64,000 bases of DNA. Source: Eonycteris spelaea (Eukaryota > Chordata > Mammalia > Chiroptera > Pteropodidae). The translations under genes were made by a program, and so were the position numbers. Positions 32,670 through 44,352 of this stretch are shown one piece after another; positions within the stretch are counted from its first letter, which is position 1; each line of letters begins with the position of its first letter. Below the pieces are notes generated by a model. The model was not told the DNA's origin. It did not search any database and saw nothing but the letters and a program-made list of their open reading frames with translations. The stretch is from the NCBI GenBank assembly GCA_003508835.1, contig PUFA01000007.1, forward strand, positions 13,539,001 to 13,603,000, written 5' to 3'.

Positions 32670-33345
32670 CTGTTAGTTACATTCTCTTCTCTTAGTAGGA
32701 GATTGGGTTCCAAGCTGTGTGTTCATTCAACTGGCAAAGTCCTGAGCTCCAGAAAGCTGAGCCAGGCATCTGATGGAGGCCGAGAGACCAGCGTCCTCAC
32801 GGAACTGTCGGCCATGCCCATTGTGTGGGCAGCGTGTGAAGTCGGGTGAGGTGGTACGAGCCAGGATGCTGGCAGTGAGACCACAGGTGAGTCATTTCAC
32901 TTTCTTTGGTCCCGGGTTCCAAGTGAAGAAGAAAAAGACTCCAGTGCGGGGAAGACAGTAGTACCTCGCCCCCCGTCAGTGAGGAGATAGGGCCTTCCCA
33001 AACCCCTTCATCCATGATACGGGGGGCAGGCGGGGTGGGGTTAGGTGGCATAAGCTTCTGTCCGCTCAGTTTATTTCTTTTAGGGAAATTCTACCTCACA
33101 TCTGTGGCTCTCTTGGGAATTTTGGCCGTACGTCCAGTGTGGGTAGAAATCGAGTTGGGGAGAGTGGTGAGGAATGAAAGAGAATCCACGCCTCTGAGTC
33201 GAGGGACCTCACGTCTGGAAGGGAAGGGGTAAACACGATTTAGACTGTGTGGGTTCTTTTGGGCCTCCCTCTTCCTTTCTCCTCTCTTGTCTTCTCTGCA
33301 AACTACTTTGAGGCCCTTTGGGTTACCAAGATAAAAAACCCAATC
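32670..33345. other. Unassigned sequence, no gene supported
   Basis: GC-rich, with open frames under 90 codons that lack motifs. No named repeat. Confidence 0.4.
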
Positions 33346-33349
33346 CTCT

Positions 33350-33612
33350 GCTAACACTGGCCAGTATTTCTTTAGCTCTTACTGCAAGCCAGTCCCTGTA
33401 CAATGCACTTTACATACAGAATGTCGTGGAATCCTTCAAACAACCTGAGGATGGCAGGAGCCATTGTCACCCCCACTTTGGATCCAAGGGAACTAAAGCT
33501 CAGAGTGGTTAATCCACTTGCCTGAGGCCACTCCCTCTTTACGGTGCACCCAGGATTTGAATCCAGGTTTGCTTAACTCCAAAGCCCAAGCACTAAACCA
33601 CTACATCTGCTG
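33350..33612 (-). repeat. MIR SINE, antisense, near full length
   Basis: Contains 'actgcaagccagtccctgta', 'caatgcactttacatacaga', 'gggaactaaagctcagagtg', 'aggatttgaatccaggtttg' and 'ccaagcactaaaccactaca'. Confidence 0.9.
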
Positions 33613-33614
33613 CT

Positions 33615-34710
33615 CTGATCAGATAATTGTGGGCCACACTCCTCAGCCACGCAGAAAGGCATTTCCAACCAAGAATGTCAGCTTCCAGACCCCGCTGAAA
33701 CTCAGGCTCTCGGAAGGAGCACATAAGGCAGCGTTCCAGGCCCCTTATTTCAGTGACTCTCGCTCAGAGAGTCTGCATGGGGCCCAGGAACCTAATGTTT
33801 TGGCGAAGCCCCTCAGTGCTTCTGATGCTGAGCCTGTGAGGGACCCATCAACCTCGGGGGGGAACTGGGTTCGGTGGGGGCTGGACGCAGCTCTTCCTCA
33901 CTTGGAGCAGGAGTTGAGAATTGGCTTCTGAGAGTGAAAGGTAATTAACTTGGAGGGAGCTTCCTGCAAGTAAACTTTGCCCTCGGTGAAAGTGTGGAGA
34001 CTGAGATAAGGGAGATAAATCACTGGTGCTAGGCAGAAAGAAGGACAGGGTGTTTGCCGTGGGGCTCCAGACTTAGCTCCTGTGGCCCCACTCCTGGAGA
34101 CAATGCGGGGAGGGCCCAGAGGGTGGCTGGAGGGTGGGTGGGGGCACAAAGGTGACAGATGTGGGATTAATTAAAGCATTAAGCAGTCAACCTTTGGTCT
34201 ATCCCAGTGTTGGTGCTTAAACGCCCAAGAATAAGGGGACATGAGCATGTCTGGGTCTTGAGACGCAGCAGCGCTGTTGGCCACACTCTCGTCACTGTCT
34301 GGTTCAAGTCTCCCAAGCAGCTGGGGCTTTGCTGCATTCATTGACCAACTGTCCTATTAGTTTCTCAGGCCTTCATTTAAAAGGACTCACTGATTTTAAA
34401 ATTTTACATTTATGTCAAAAGTGATGTTATCACTACCTTTAACAAAAAATGGGCATCACTTGCACATAATACGCTAACTGTTAATAAGCAAGATGAAAAC
34501 TCGACAACGGGATTCATGCCACGCCGGATCCTGTAGCTCTGCCATTTCTGTCAAAGGGGGTATCGGCAGGCTGGGGCCTCCTTTAAACTCTGTGAAGAGC
34601 TAAAAGAGTTGGGAAGGTGGCATGTTTCTCACGATGGGAATCAATGTGGTACAATTCCAGGCCCACATATCATCTAAAGTCATATCATTGGTAGCCATTT
34701 ATAAAAACCA
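33615..34710. other. Unique sequence; possible conserved element at 34370-34700
   Basis: No named repeat and no gene. The AT-rich part after 34370 lacks transposon character and is a candidate conserved non-coding element (see the findings). Confidence 0.4.
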
Positions 34711-34714
34711 CAGC

Positions 34715-34862
34715 GCCAGAATGTAAGCTCCAGGGGACAGGTTTTGTTTTTGTTTTTGTTGGTTTGTTTGTTTTCATCTGTTTTAGTCACTGCTCCATTC
34801 CCGGAGCCTGGAACAGTGCCTGGAACATAACAGGCACTCGTATTTTATTGAACGCGTGAACT
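34715..34862 (+). repeat. L2 LINE 3' end with an internal GTTT tract
   Basis: Contains 'gaatgtaagctccaggggac', then a GTTTTT/GTTT run (34743-34773), 'cctggaacagtgcctggaac' and 'ataacaggcactcgtatttt', followed by 'attgaacgcgtgaa'. Confidence 0.85.
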
Positions 34863-34864
34863 GT

Positions 34865-35828
34865 GGGGCATGCGGGCTGGGTTGTTCTATTCCCTTTCTT
34901 CTTTCCAGATCAAGAAGCAGAATGTCAAAATGTGGAGGACATCAGACTGGTCACCAAAGGTCTTGCTTCCTCGATCCGTGCCTACTGACTGCATGGGACG
35001 CAGAACACTGGGAAACGACCTAGAGTCAGTTTCTGCCCCAGCCTCAGTGTCTCCTCTATCCCAGGCTGCAGGTGTCACCGGTGTTGTTGTAAGAACACAA
35101 TGAGATTGCAGGTGGGTGAGGACTTTGAGCGCTATATATAGCCCTGTGCACAGGGGAACAGTTGCGTTGATTGTAAATGACAGGACTGATGCCTGACTGT
35201 GACCTCGATGACTCTGTGCACCCAAAGCCTCTAAAACCTTTTCTTTGTCTTCTTCTGAGGGAGAACCTGCTTGCTTCCCTTCTCTTAGCATTGGGCGACC
35301 ACGTTGACATGAGGGATGTATTCAGACCTTACACCATTGAGACAGGTTCCTTGTTCTCTTGACTCTTGGGAGGGGTGACCAAGGCAGATTGTGAGTGTAC
35401 ATGTTTTTCGTAGAACCATTATTATACTGCTAATAATATTAACAATAATACACTCCTACTAGTAATGTAAGAAGATACCCTCTTGCCTGTGACTGAGCCA
35501 GTCTTGCCCGAAGGCAGGGACTTGACTTGTGGTCTCTTGAGCCTAGTGACATTACCCTCTGTCTCTATTACCACCTTGGAAGCCTGAGGGTGTTCTGTTT
35601 TTCCCACTAGGGAGTTGTGGTTAGAATCTGCCAGAAATTTCTCACAACACACTTCCCAAAGGTCACTGCCTTTTGTCATATACCTTTGTCATTCAAGGAT
35701 TAAGAATTCCCAGAGAGGAACTGGCAACAGCATTTATGTGACACCAGCCAGGGCTGCAAGGCAAAGTTCCATTGCTGCAGTCTGATACCTGTCCTGTGCC
35801 ACGAGATGACAGCCATACCCCATCATTC
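34865..35828. other. Unassigned sequence, no gene supported
   Basis: The open frame at 34887-35291 (minus, 134 codons) has no recognisable motif. A short L2-like phrase near 35505-35560 (gaaggcagggacttgacttg) is too weak to call. Confidence 0.4.
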
Positions 35829-35829
35829 T

Positions 35830-36375
35830 CCTTTCATTAACTACTTATTTAAGGATTCTTATAATGTACCAGCCACTCTGCCAGTCCCGCCAGAGAGAGA
35901 GACAAGTAAACAAGTCATTACAATGCAGTACTATAAGTGCCAGAGAGAGGAAGACTCAGGGAGAAGGGAGACAACAACTCGGGAGAGAGGGTGGTGGCGA
36001 TCTGATCAGGAAAGCTCCCCAGAGGAAGCTATGTTTGGGCTGAGATCTGCAAGATGAGTAGCAGTTAGCTAGGAGAAAAAGGGAGGTAAGTGTGCTCTGG
36101 GCAGATGGTGTATAGTGCATGGAATCGATTGGAGGAGAGAGCGACAGAGAGAAGGGAATGACCTGCCTGTTTGGGGTACTGAATGAAGTCAATATGTAGA
36201 ATGGCAGGTGAGAAATAACTGGAGATGAGGCTGAAAAATCAAACAGGTGCTAGATCACAAGGGGTCTTGTGAATTCCATCATGGAGGCTGGACTTGATTC
36301 CGGAGGGCATGGGAGCCACCGAAGCAGGTTAAACAAGCAGATGCATGTTGTAGAAAGGCTTCTGTGATCTCCTCT
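35830..36375 (-). repeat. L2 LINE, antisense, 3' end plus coding remnant
   Basis: Starts 'cattaactacttatttaagg', 'ccagccactctgccagtccc' and 'agtgccagagagaggaagac'. It continues through 'caggaaagctccccagagga', 'caaggggtcttgtgaattcc' and 'gaggctggacttgattccgg', the usual antisense L2 order. No intact frame. Confidence 0.72.
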
Positions 36376-36384
36376 TCTCCCAGA

Positions 36385-36745
36385 CATGTGCAAAATGCAT
36401 CTGTTTTTTTAAAAAAGTAAAATCATATATAAGCTGTATTCTTTAGCTTGTTTTTTCCCCACCATATATGAAATTTTTTAAAGGTCATAGCATATAGATT
36501 TATATGCTATGACCTTTATAAGCTTCCTAATATTACTTCATGGTATAGATGGACCATAGTTTATTTAAGTATTCTCCTATCGATTAACAGTAGTGTTATT
36601 TTCAACTTTTCAGCATATATTTCTGTGGTCTTATATAGACATATCTAGGAGCAAAATTCTGAGAAGTGGGGTTGCTGAGTCAAAGGATGTGAGCATTAAA
36701 ATTTTGATGGATACCACCAAATACCCTCCCACAAACAGCGTGCCT
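36385..36745 (-). repeat. L1M LINE, antisense
   Basis: Contains 'catggtatagatggaccata', 'gtttatttaagtattctcct', 'atcgattaacagtagtgtta', 'catatctaggagcaaaattc', 'gggttgctgagtcaaaggat' and 'ccctcccacaaacagcgtgc'. It hosts the perfect hairpin at 36479-36518. Confidence 0.8.
36479..36518. repeat. Perfect 18-bp inverted repeat, 4-nt loop
   Basis: The stem taaaggtcatagcatata pairs with tatatgctatgaccttta around the loop gatt. It lies inside the L1M piece. Confidence 0.97.
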
Positions 36746-36899
36746 CTTCCCCATACCCAAACCAACCATGGTGTTTTCAGTTCTGTTGAGGCTTTAACTG
36801 TGAAAGTTTCCTCTTCCCTCCGCTGGCCATGTGGGCCACTGAGCAGCGTCATTCCACTGCAGGCAGAAGACATCTTAGAAATGGTTACCCAATAAAACG

Positions 36900-37630
36900 A
36901 TAGGAATCAGGCCCGGAAATATGTGGAAAACTCGCTTTGTGAGTTAAATCGAGTGCCCACACTTCGAAACGTAAAATCTAGAAGCAATGAAGTAATTAAC
37001 TTTAAGCATTAATTAACTTTAAGCTGTGTTGACGCAGCAAATGATGGTTGCCATTGTAATGATAGATAGTTCTGATCTTTGTTGTGTTTGGAGAGGTGGT
37101 AGTTTGAGAGAGGGGGAAGGTGTGGAAACGATGGAAGGTGTTAGTTTCTAAAAGCAAGACTTTGTCATTGTCAAGCTGTGGTTGGCCACATGTCCTGGTC
37201 ACCTCTAAGCCTTTGGTGTGACAACATGCAAAACACCAGGTAAACAAATAGCATTTCCATGGAAAGAGCCCATGACCTTCTGATGTTATGTGCAGGTAAG
37301 GTGTGAGCACTCTCAGGAAGAGGGGGCTGTTCAAGAGTTGGGAGGGAAAGAAGGGGACCTCTCCAGCCTCTGAACCTTGGAAAAGTTCCAGGAGCCGACT
37401 ACAGATGACACAGTCCCCACCGCTGGCCTGTCTGGGATAATCAAAGGCATAGGAACCCGAGTTTGCGGTTGGTTGCCAATTCAACGGGCCCTGTTTTAAA
37501 ACTCATATAAGCAGGAATAGCGAGTCAACCCAACAAACTACAGAGAAAGGTGATCAGCGGAACCTGTGTGAGATGGAAGGCTGGGTGCTGGGGAAGGAGG
37601 AAGCAGAATTATGAATGATGGGAGTAATAA
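36900..37630. other. Unassigned sequence with a small tandem duplication
   Basis: At 36992-37025 a 17-bp unit (ttaattaactttaagc with edge variation) is repeated in tandem. The minus-strand open frame at 37002-37484 has no recognisable motif. No named repeat. Confidence 0.45.
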
Positions 37631-37639
37631 ATCGAATAG

Positions 37640-37830
37640 CTGACAAAGTTGCCCTTTAAATGTATTATCTAATTTAAACCTTTCAATGACCCTATGGTTA
37701 GTACTTCTGTAGTCTACATTTAATAAATGAGGAAGCAGAAAATTTCTGAGAGGTCAAGTCACTCAGGCACAAGTGGCAGACCTGGAACACAAACTTGAGT
37801 CTATTTGACCCTACGCCAAATGCTGGGCTC
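37640..37830 (-). repeat. MIR SINE, antisense
   Basis: Contains 'aatgtattatctaatttaaa', 'ccctatggttagtacttctg', 'aataaatgaggaagcagaaa', 'gaggtcaagtcactcaggca' and 'agtggcagacctggaacaca'. Confidence 0.82.
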
Positions 37831-37834
37831 AGCT

Positions 37835-38680
37835 TGCAGGCAGAGGATGGTGTCGTAGATTGCCGGATATGATACTGGTAGGTTTTTACTTTCTATCTTG
37901 ATGAAAAATGACTAATTTCTACCCGGTCATAGGACAACATGAGGAGCCACGAATCCCATTTTCAAGCACACAGCTGATATTTGTCTAGTTGACAATTCTA
38001 TCACTGTCCCAACATCAACACCCTCCTCCCACACTGTTGGAGAGTATTGGGCTAGTGAGGCCAGTGATGGGGGACTTAGGCATGATCATATGGAGGGAGG
38101 TGAGGTAAGGGGGTCATATGGGGTGGTTTGTCGGAACGCAGTGGGGACAGAGGAAGGTGTGTTTGGCTTTGGTTTCAAAAATTCTAGTTGGGTCCCCAGA
38201 GGCCCGTTGGAGCCTCTAGATCTCATCAAACACTTTGAGGTTGTGATTCATCCTCAGAGTCCTATAAACTACCCATCCTTTTGCCTCTGTGCTGCCTCTC
38301 CAGCCTGTAATTATCTTTTCCACAGGTTGCTACCTGGTTTTGTTCTGCAGTGAGATGCTCTTTCCTTGGTCCCTCTGGATCCTGAGTCACTCTCAGCCTC
38401 ACAGGTACTTATGGGCACTGCTGACTCATTCACTGTCACCTAGGAGGGCAACACAGTCGGGCAAGGAGGAGGTTCTCCCATGCAGAGGATACTCCCTCCT
38501 TACGCCCCTCTTTCTTCCTTCCAGGCACTGATAAGGCTCAGCGAACGGAGAATTGTGGACTGGAGGATGCTACCAGAGGTAACCTGTGAGCTGGGCTTGC
38601 TCACATGTGCCATCTCATAGAAAGCATTCCAGTACATGTTTCAGGAGATAATACTCAAGTAAAAAGAGAAAGAGGGTAGG
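37835..38680. other. Unassigned sequence, no gene supported
   Basis: No named repeat or exon. Open frames under 90 codons. Confidence 0.4.
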
Positions 38681-38689
38681 GAGCAAGGT

Positions 38690-38915
38690 TCTTATGTTGA
38701 ACTGCCTGAGTTTTAGGCCCGGCTCTGCCACTTCTTCGGTGTATGAATCTGGCCAAATTTCCTAACTTCTCTAAGCCTTGATTTCCTCAACTGTAAACTA
38801 GAGATTATAATAAGTAGCTAGCTACATCAAAGCGCTTTTGAGAGGATCTTATGCAAAGATGCAAGTGCTTAGCACACTGTAAGTATTCCACGAGGTATGA
38901 TGATGGTGATCGCAC
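38690..38915 (+). repeat. MIR SINE, near full length
   Basis: Contains 'gttttaggcccggctctgcc', 'acttctctaagccttgattt', 'cctcaactgtaaactagaga' and 'tgcaagtgcttagcacactg'. Confidence 0.9.
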
Positions 38916-38924
38916 CGGGACAAA

Positions 38925-39012
38925 TTTTGTGCCCATTTTACAGATGGGGGAACTGAGCCTCCAGTTGTCCGAAGTGGCATTGCTAGTAGTGGTAGGGTCG
39001 GATGGAAACCTC
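38925..39012 (-). repeat. MIR SINE fragment, antisense
   Basis: Contains 'tgcccattttacagatgggg' followed by 'gaactgagcctccagttgtc'. It lies ten bases from an opposite-strand MIR. Confidence 0.75.
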
Positions 39013-39181
39013 AGCCAAGTCAGGAACCATTTCCTGTGTGATAGCTAGTCTGCAGGAATGAGTCTGCCTCCTACCCTGTTGTGAGCTGGAAAACAATGTG
39101 TCCAAACGACAATGGTTCATGAGCCCAGGTTGGTTCCATGTTTTCTCCTCAGTCTGAAGCTGGGGAGTAATGTAATGAGAT

Positions 39182-39196
39182 TATGCAAATATTTAC
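39182..39196 (+). promoter_or_regulatory. Octamer-type motif
   Basis: ATGCAAAT at 39183-39190, immediately followed by atttac. A motif match only, in a stretch (39050-39400) without named repeats. Confidence 0.25.
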
Positions 39197-39407
39197 TCAG
39201 GGTTCTGGGAAACCCAGCAGGGTTTCAGGGTAAGCCATCTCCCAGCAAGCAAGGGCTCGCCTGTTAATTCCCCTTCTCTCCAAGGCTGATTGGATTGCCT
39301 AGTGCCTCTTAAAATGCCAGTTTCCTTCTATTTGGAGGGGAGAAAAGTGGTCAGCTCCTTCCAAGGTACGGGGAAAAGATGTCTCCTATATAAGGTTAGG
39401 TAGTGGT

Positions 39408-39632
39408 TAGGGAAGAGGCTTTGAGGTCAGGCAGCCCTAGTTTCTGTCTGTCCTTCCCAGCAGTGTGACCTTGGGCAAGTTAATAAATCTTTCTCAGCTT
39501 CATTTTCCTCATCCTTAAAATGGGGGATCGTAATGCTATGTGGAGGGGCTGTTTTAAGGATTAAATAAGAAATTGCATATAAATATTTAATAGCTGGCAC
39601 ATAGTAAATGCTTAATAAAAATAGTAAAGCAG
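39408..39632 (+). repeat. MIR SINE, near full length
   Basis: Contains 'gcagtgtgaccttgggcaag', 'ctcagcttcattttcctcat', 'ccttaaaatgggggatcgta', 'aatagctggcacatagtaaa' and 'tgcttaataaaaatagtaa'. Very close to consensus. Confidence 0.95.
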
Positions 39633-39849
39633 AGGTGGGTGGATTGTGGGTTTGGTTTACAGTGCTTTGCTGGCAAGTCTCTTGTTTGCTGCCATTCAGA
39701 GTCCCTGGTGAGACTGTCTGTTGTGGCCACATGACCCTTGGCATGTCTACCTCCAAAAGAGAGCCACTCAGCAGGTATTAACCAGCTCATAGGTCTTTGG
39801 ATTCTACCGTGGCAATTCCTTTTTACGCTGCTCTCAACCCAGTCTCCAA

Positions 39850-40025
39850 ATGGATTAATAACAACAATGATTCATGGCACACTGGCATGCTCCCTAAGCA
39901 TACTTTACCTCTTTAATTTTCACCACAGCTCTGGGAATGGTATTATTTCCATCTGCAAATGAGAAAATAGGGACTCAGAGATGGTAGGTAACTGACCAAG
40001 GACACGGAGCAGCACAGTTTACATG
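39850..40025 (-). repeat. MIR SINE, antisense
   Basis: Contains 'ttaattttcaccacagctct', 'gggaatggtattatttccat', 'ctgcaaatgagaaaataggg', 'actcagagatggtaggtaac' and 'tgaccaaggacacggagcag'. Confidence 0.88.
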
Positions 40026-40037
40026 ATATACAGCTGG

Positions 40038-40140
40038 ATTGACCAAACTTCTTGGTTTGCCTGGGATCACGGGATTTCCCAGGAGATGGGGCACCCAACC
40101 TAAAGTTGAGAAAGTCTGAGACAAGTTGGTTACTCTATAT
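40038..40140. mobile_element. Possible palindromic MITE fragment
   Basis: The phrases 'ttggtttgcctgggatcacg', 'gatttcccaggagatggggc' and 'gagacaagttggttactcta' recall a short palindromic mammalian DNA transposon whose ends read tgacca.../...ttggtcacc. The subfamily name is not certain. Confidence 0.45.
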
Positions 40141-40144
40141 GCAG

Positions 40145-40875
40145 CCTCACTGCCCAGGCTTGGCAGTGATTGTGCAAAAGGTGGGGGTGAGAGGAAGGGA
40201 AAGAGAGAGTTGCAAGAACACAATAGCACATCTCTGTACTGTTTCTTTCTGGAAAGATGTTCAGGACTTTTCCCACTCCTGGCAGTGTTCTCAGGGGGCT
40301 CTCCTCTTTTTAGCAGCCATCACAGAGCCTTACATCAGTAGAGATACTCCATATCTCCTGTGGGCTTGATTCCCATCAGGAATTAGAGTCGTCTGTGCCC
40401 CAAAAATGTCTCTCCCTGAGGCTCACCGTGGTGGAAGAGGAGCCACTGGGAACCATGAACTTGACCACAGCGCCTTGCCTACTGTGCACTAATGCACGGC
40501 ATCGGGAAAGACACCAAGCCTGCTGGGATCATCATGTCAATCATTTTGTGCGCATCTCACATCCCGGGGATGCTGAGAGGATCTAAAGATACATAGAGGA
40601 AGCAGTTTCTCTATGCTTCTCTATGGTGCTTTCTAAGGCAGGGTGAGTAGGTTATGAGTCTAAACACTGGAGCCCCAACACTGGGGTTTCAACCTCTGAG
40701 AAATATCATATCTACATTCTGCTACTTGAAAGGAGTCATGCCAGGCCTCTCTGGGGAAGGACAGTGAAGATCCTGTCTGCCTGGTTACCAGTCTGGCTGG
40801 GAAAAAACAGCACCCCAAAGAGGCCCCACATGGCAGAAGAGGAAGCATGCTGATGTCTCACTTCAGCAGAATCTG
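40145..40875. other. Unassigned sequence, no gene supported
   Basis: No named repeat or exon; open frames under 110 codons lack motifs. Confidence 0.4.
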
Positions 40876-40879
40876 CATT

Positions 40880-41005
40880 TCCTAATGGCAGGAATTTTTG
40901 TCTTTCCCCCACCCCTCATATGGCTGAATCCCCATTGCCTACCACAGTGCCTGGCACATGGTAGAAACTTGATAAACATTTGTCAAATGCTGACTAGGGA
41001 ATGAT
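40880..41005 (+). repeat. L2 LINE 3' end, sense
   Basis: Contains 'aatccccattgcctaccaca', 'gtgcctggcacatggtagaa' and 'acttgataaacatttgtcaa'. Confidence 0.82.
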
Positions 41006-41299
41006 CCGAGTACCAAGAGATTGTTCTGAGAGGTTTAAATTCTGATTAAATAATTGGGGAAGGCTGAATGGAAAAACGGGGTTGAGTTCCACCGAGCAAA
41101 GATAATGAAGGGACCGTCCACATGAGGGCGGGGGCGACAGGCAAGAAGCAGGCAGGGAAGCAGGTGACACATTTGCTGAAAGGTCCTGGGTCTACCATGT
41201 CTGGGATGTACCTTGTGAGGTACAGCTGGAGACCAGGGAACTGAGGACGTTGCTAGAGAACACGTGGTAGAGGACTGGCCCATGGCATGCCCTCAGGGA

Positions 41300-41560
41300 G
41301 TTTGGACTGTTGTCTTTAAGACACCATTTCAAAACTTCAATCACTCACATTTTATCCCCACTATTTTTACTATGTTTATGGACCCACCTCTATTATTGAC
41401 TTCATAATTTTCACATTGACTTACATAGACTCTCTATTTTACTTACCATTTGTTTACACATCAAAACCATATAACTGTTAAAATAAAAATTATTATTTGC
41501 ACTTAAAATCATCTTGCATATCACCTTTGGTAGGTGTACTTCCCTTTGAGAAACACAGAT
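41300..41560. mobile_element. Possible DNA-transposon remnant
   Basis: AT-rich, ending 'ctttgagaaacacagatcct', which resembles an hAT-type terminal sequence. No clear opposite end, so this is tentative. Confidence 0.3.
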
Positions 41561-41564
41561 CCTA

Positions 41565-43780
41565 GGAATGGAAAACTGGCACAGATTCTTGAATAAGAGA
41601 ATGATCTAGTTCCTTTTTGAGAAGGCTGCTAACATGAGGAATGGGAGTGTGTCTATAAAATTCCGGTAGAGCTGTGACTAAAATGGTTGGAAATATTACC
41701 CAGGTGAATTTTTGTTTGTTTGTCTTTGGTGGGATGGGGAGCATTTCACAGTCTCTTTAAGGGCATCAGGATAAAACGTGCAGAAATTGCTCTCTCTCTG
41801 TCTCTTTCTTTCTTGGTCTCACTTTACCCTCTTTCCCAGCAACTCTGCCTACTGCCTGGTGCTTCCTGCAACAGCTCTGAGGAACGCAGGAGACCTGCAG
41901 TTAGAGGAATGAATCGTCCACTCTGTGGGCCGTGCAGCGACCCATTGTGGGTCTGGATGCCTGGTGATCATGTTCATATTGGCACAGTGCTGCGGCTTCC
42001 TAGGTTCGTCCTACCTGGTTGTTCAAAACATGTTACCCGCAGCCAAGACTCAAATTCATGGGCATTGACCCATCCTCTAGCAAGTCTGTTTTTTTTTTCC
42101 CAGCTGTGCATTCAGCTTCCAAGTTAAGGTGACCTGCCAAGCTGGAAATAAAATGGATTAGCAAATATCAGACATTTGTCAAGGGTACCTCTCCTCCACC
42201 ACAACCACACACATTTGAGATCTGGGTGAACTCCCTGAGGTTTTCTGCTCTAGTGGTCTTGGCAACTCCTGGAGAGCCACGGACTAGTGAATTAGAGAAC
42301 TATAAACCCTGGGTAGACTTTGAAGTCTTCTGGTTTTGATGAAATAGGTCCATTGACGTCGGACTTTGGTGTGGATGAAGAACATCCACAGCAAGCTGAC
42401 CATGCCCTTCTCACACACTCCCCTCATTGGGGGTGGCTCCCACTCCTTGCCCTCCATATCCCATTCTTTCCAGCATAACAGAGCTCAAGGGCCTCGAGGC
42501 TTTCTACTGTCCAAAAGGGATAGACTGCGGCTGGTACCTTCCTTTTACAGCAGAGCTGTCCTCTCAGTTTTCAGATGAACCAACTCTGCAGGATTTGTGT
42601 TCTGTTTGCAGAGAAACAGTTCCTTATTTCAGTTTTACTGTACACCACATACACAATATTTTTTGGTTCCCAGAATTTCAGATCTGTCAACCTCCAACCT
42701 TAAATCAAGATTCTCATAAAACTTTCCTGAGGCACTGTCATAAAAGAAACTAGGTCTCAAAATAGGACTGTTTGTTATAGGGCCCTTGTCCGAAAGACAG
42801 ATTGACTAATTCCAAACCTTAAACTCACATGTGGTTGCTAGGAATGGGGGTAGGGGAGAGAAAGGGGAGAACAGTCATACACATGCCATGATACATGTGA
42901 ATCATGATTTCACCTGGATTTCCCCCAAATATAGAATTATACAGAAAAAATTGCAAGGGTTCTTTCTTGACATTTCACCAACATGCAGGTGCATATGTTT
43001 TGAATGGACCAAATGGATAATTTATTTTTGCAAATGAAGTTTTTGCATAGTCCAGGGATGTGCTTGTCAACTCTCAGATACCGTTTCCAGGAGGTTTCTA
43101 AACGCATCCTTTCTAGAGGCATGAGCAGGTCTAGAATCCCTAACGTCTATGTGGAAGGCATTTAGGAACAGAATCTGATTGACGTGCATTTTACGTTTTC
43201 TTGAGATACCCTCAATTACTTATGAAAAATGGGGATTGAGGAACTGATTTGATGGGGGCAGCTCTCACCCCCAACTCGCTTCTGCTCCTGCCTTCAACCT
43301 TCACGTTTAATGCCTTCATCGTCACTACAACCTTTTGCTCTATTCTCTACCATTTCTGGATCCAGATGCCTGACGGTTTTTCACTATGGTATTTAGCCTG
43401 CCTGGTGATTTAAGGCCTGGTGGATGGCAGAGTGACCTTTATGTTAAAAGAGTCTCATGAATTCCCAGGCAAGACCAAGTCACAACATTTTCCAATGGGT
43501 TTCCCCTCACTTATTATTCTGAACTTTTAGCTTTTTAAATATTTGATATTGAATGACAGGGGCTGAATACTATTCTATAAAATCCACACCTCTTTGCCTA
43601 TTTCATACTTTGTTTTATTTCAACATTACGATCTCACTCTTCTGAGTGAGAAACATTAACGTTTCTAATTGCCTTCCAGAACTGAGTTTGCTTTTCCATG
43701 TCTATGTAAGATATTATAGTCCAAATTTCAACAAGCTTTTAAGCTTTTCTTTTTTGAAGAGAGTCATGGTTGAGAAATCT
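41565..43780. other. Unique sequence, no gene supported
   Basis: About 2.2 kb. The plus frame at 41720-42127 (135 codons) and smaller ones have no recognised motif. AT-rich parts near 43500-43700 could be very old repeats that I cannot identify. Confidence 0.4.
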
Positions 43781-43784
43781 TCTT

Positions 43785-44000
43785 TTGGAATGACACTGAC
43801 CTTGGTCTGAGCTCTGGTCACTTGTTCGACAGTGTGATCTTGGCTAAGCTACCAGGCTTCTGAGGCTCAGTGTCCTCATCTGTAAAGTGAGAATAGTAAT
43901 AATACCTTTCTGGTGGAGTTTACTGAGGATTAAATGAGATGTGCAAGTTAAATCCTTAGTTTAGTGACGGGGACATGGTTAAAAATGAATAAACTTGAAA
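43785..44000 (+). repeat. MIR SINE, near full length
   Basis: Contains 'gtgtgatcttggctaagcta', 'gaggctcagtgtcctcatct', 'gtaaagtgagaatagtaata', 'actgaggattaaatgagatg' and a 3' degraded end. Confidence 0.9.
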
Positions 44001-44159
44001 GGTCATCACTGTCCTTTTTTCTATAACTTTTCCAGCTTCACTCCCTTCTCCTACTTTATGTTTTGAAGCATGAATAGTTAGTTCCCTGATCAGCCATATG
44101 TAACTTCATATAGCATTAAGAGGGTCTCTTGGGTTCAAGCTTAGAGGCAGGTGTAAACA

Positions 44160-44352
44160 TATTCTGAGAGCCCACCAGGTGCTCTGATGCTTTCTACAAC
44201 TTCTCATTTAACTTTCCAAACAGCTCACTGAGAACATTTATATCCTCAATAAATAGATGAGGAAAATGAGACCGAGAGTTTAAGTGAATGTGACGAGGTT
44301 GCCCTAGTCTGTCTGGCTCTAAAATCTCTGTCCTTTCTACTGCACCAGGCTC
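44160..44352 (-). repeat. MIR SINE, antisense
   Basis: Contains 'ctcatttaactttccaaaca', 'cctcaataaatagatgagga', 'aaatgagaccgagagtttaa' and 'ctgtcctttctactgcacca'. Confidence 0.82.

Noticed and set aside
37002..37484. 160-codon minus-strand open frame
   Set aside because: No recognisable domain, begins and ends in non-coding-looking DNA, and has no splice context.
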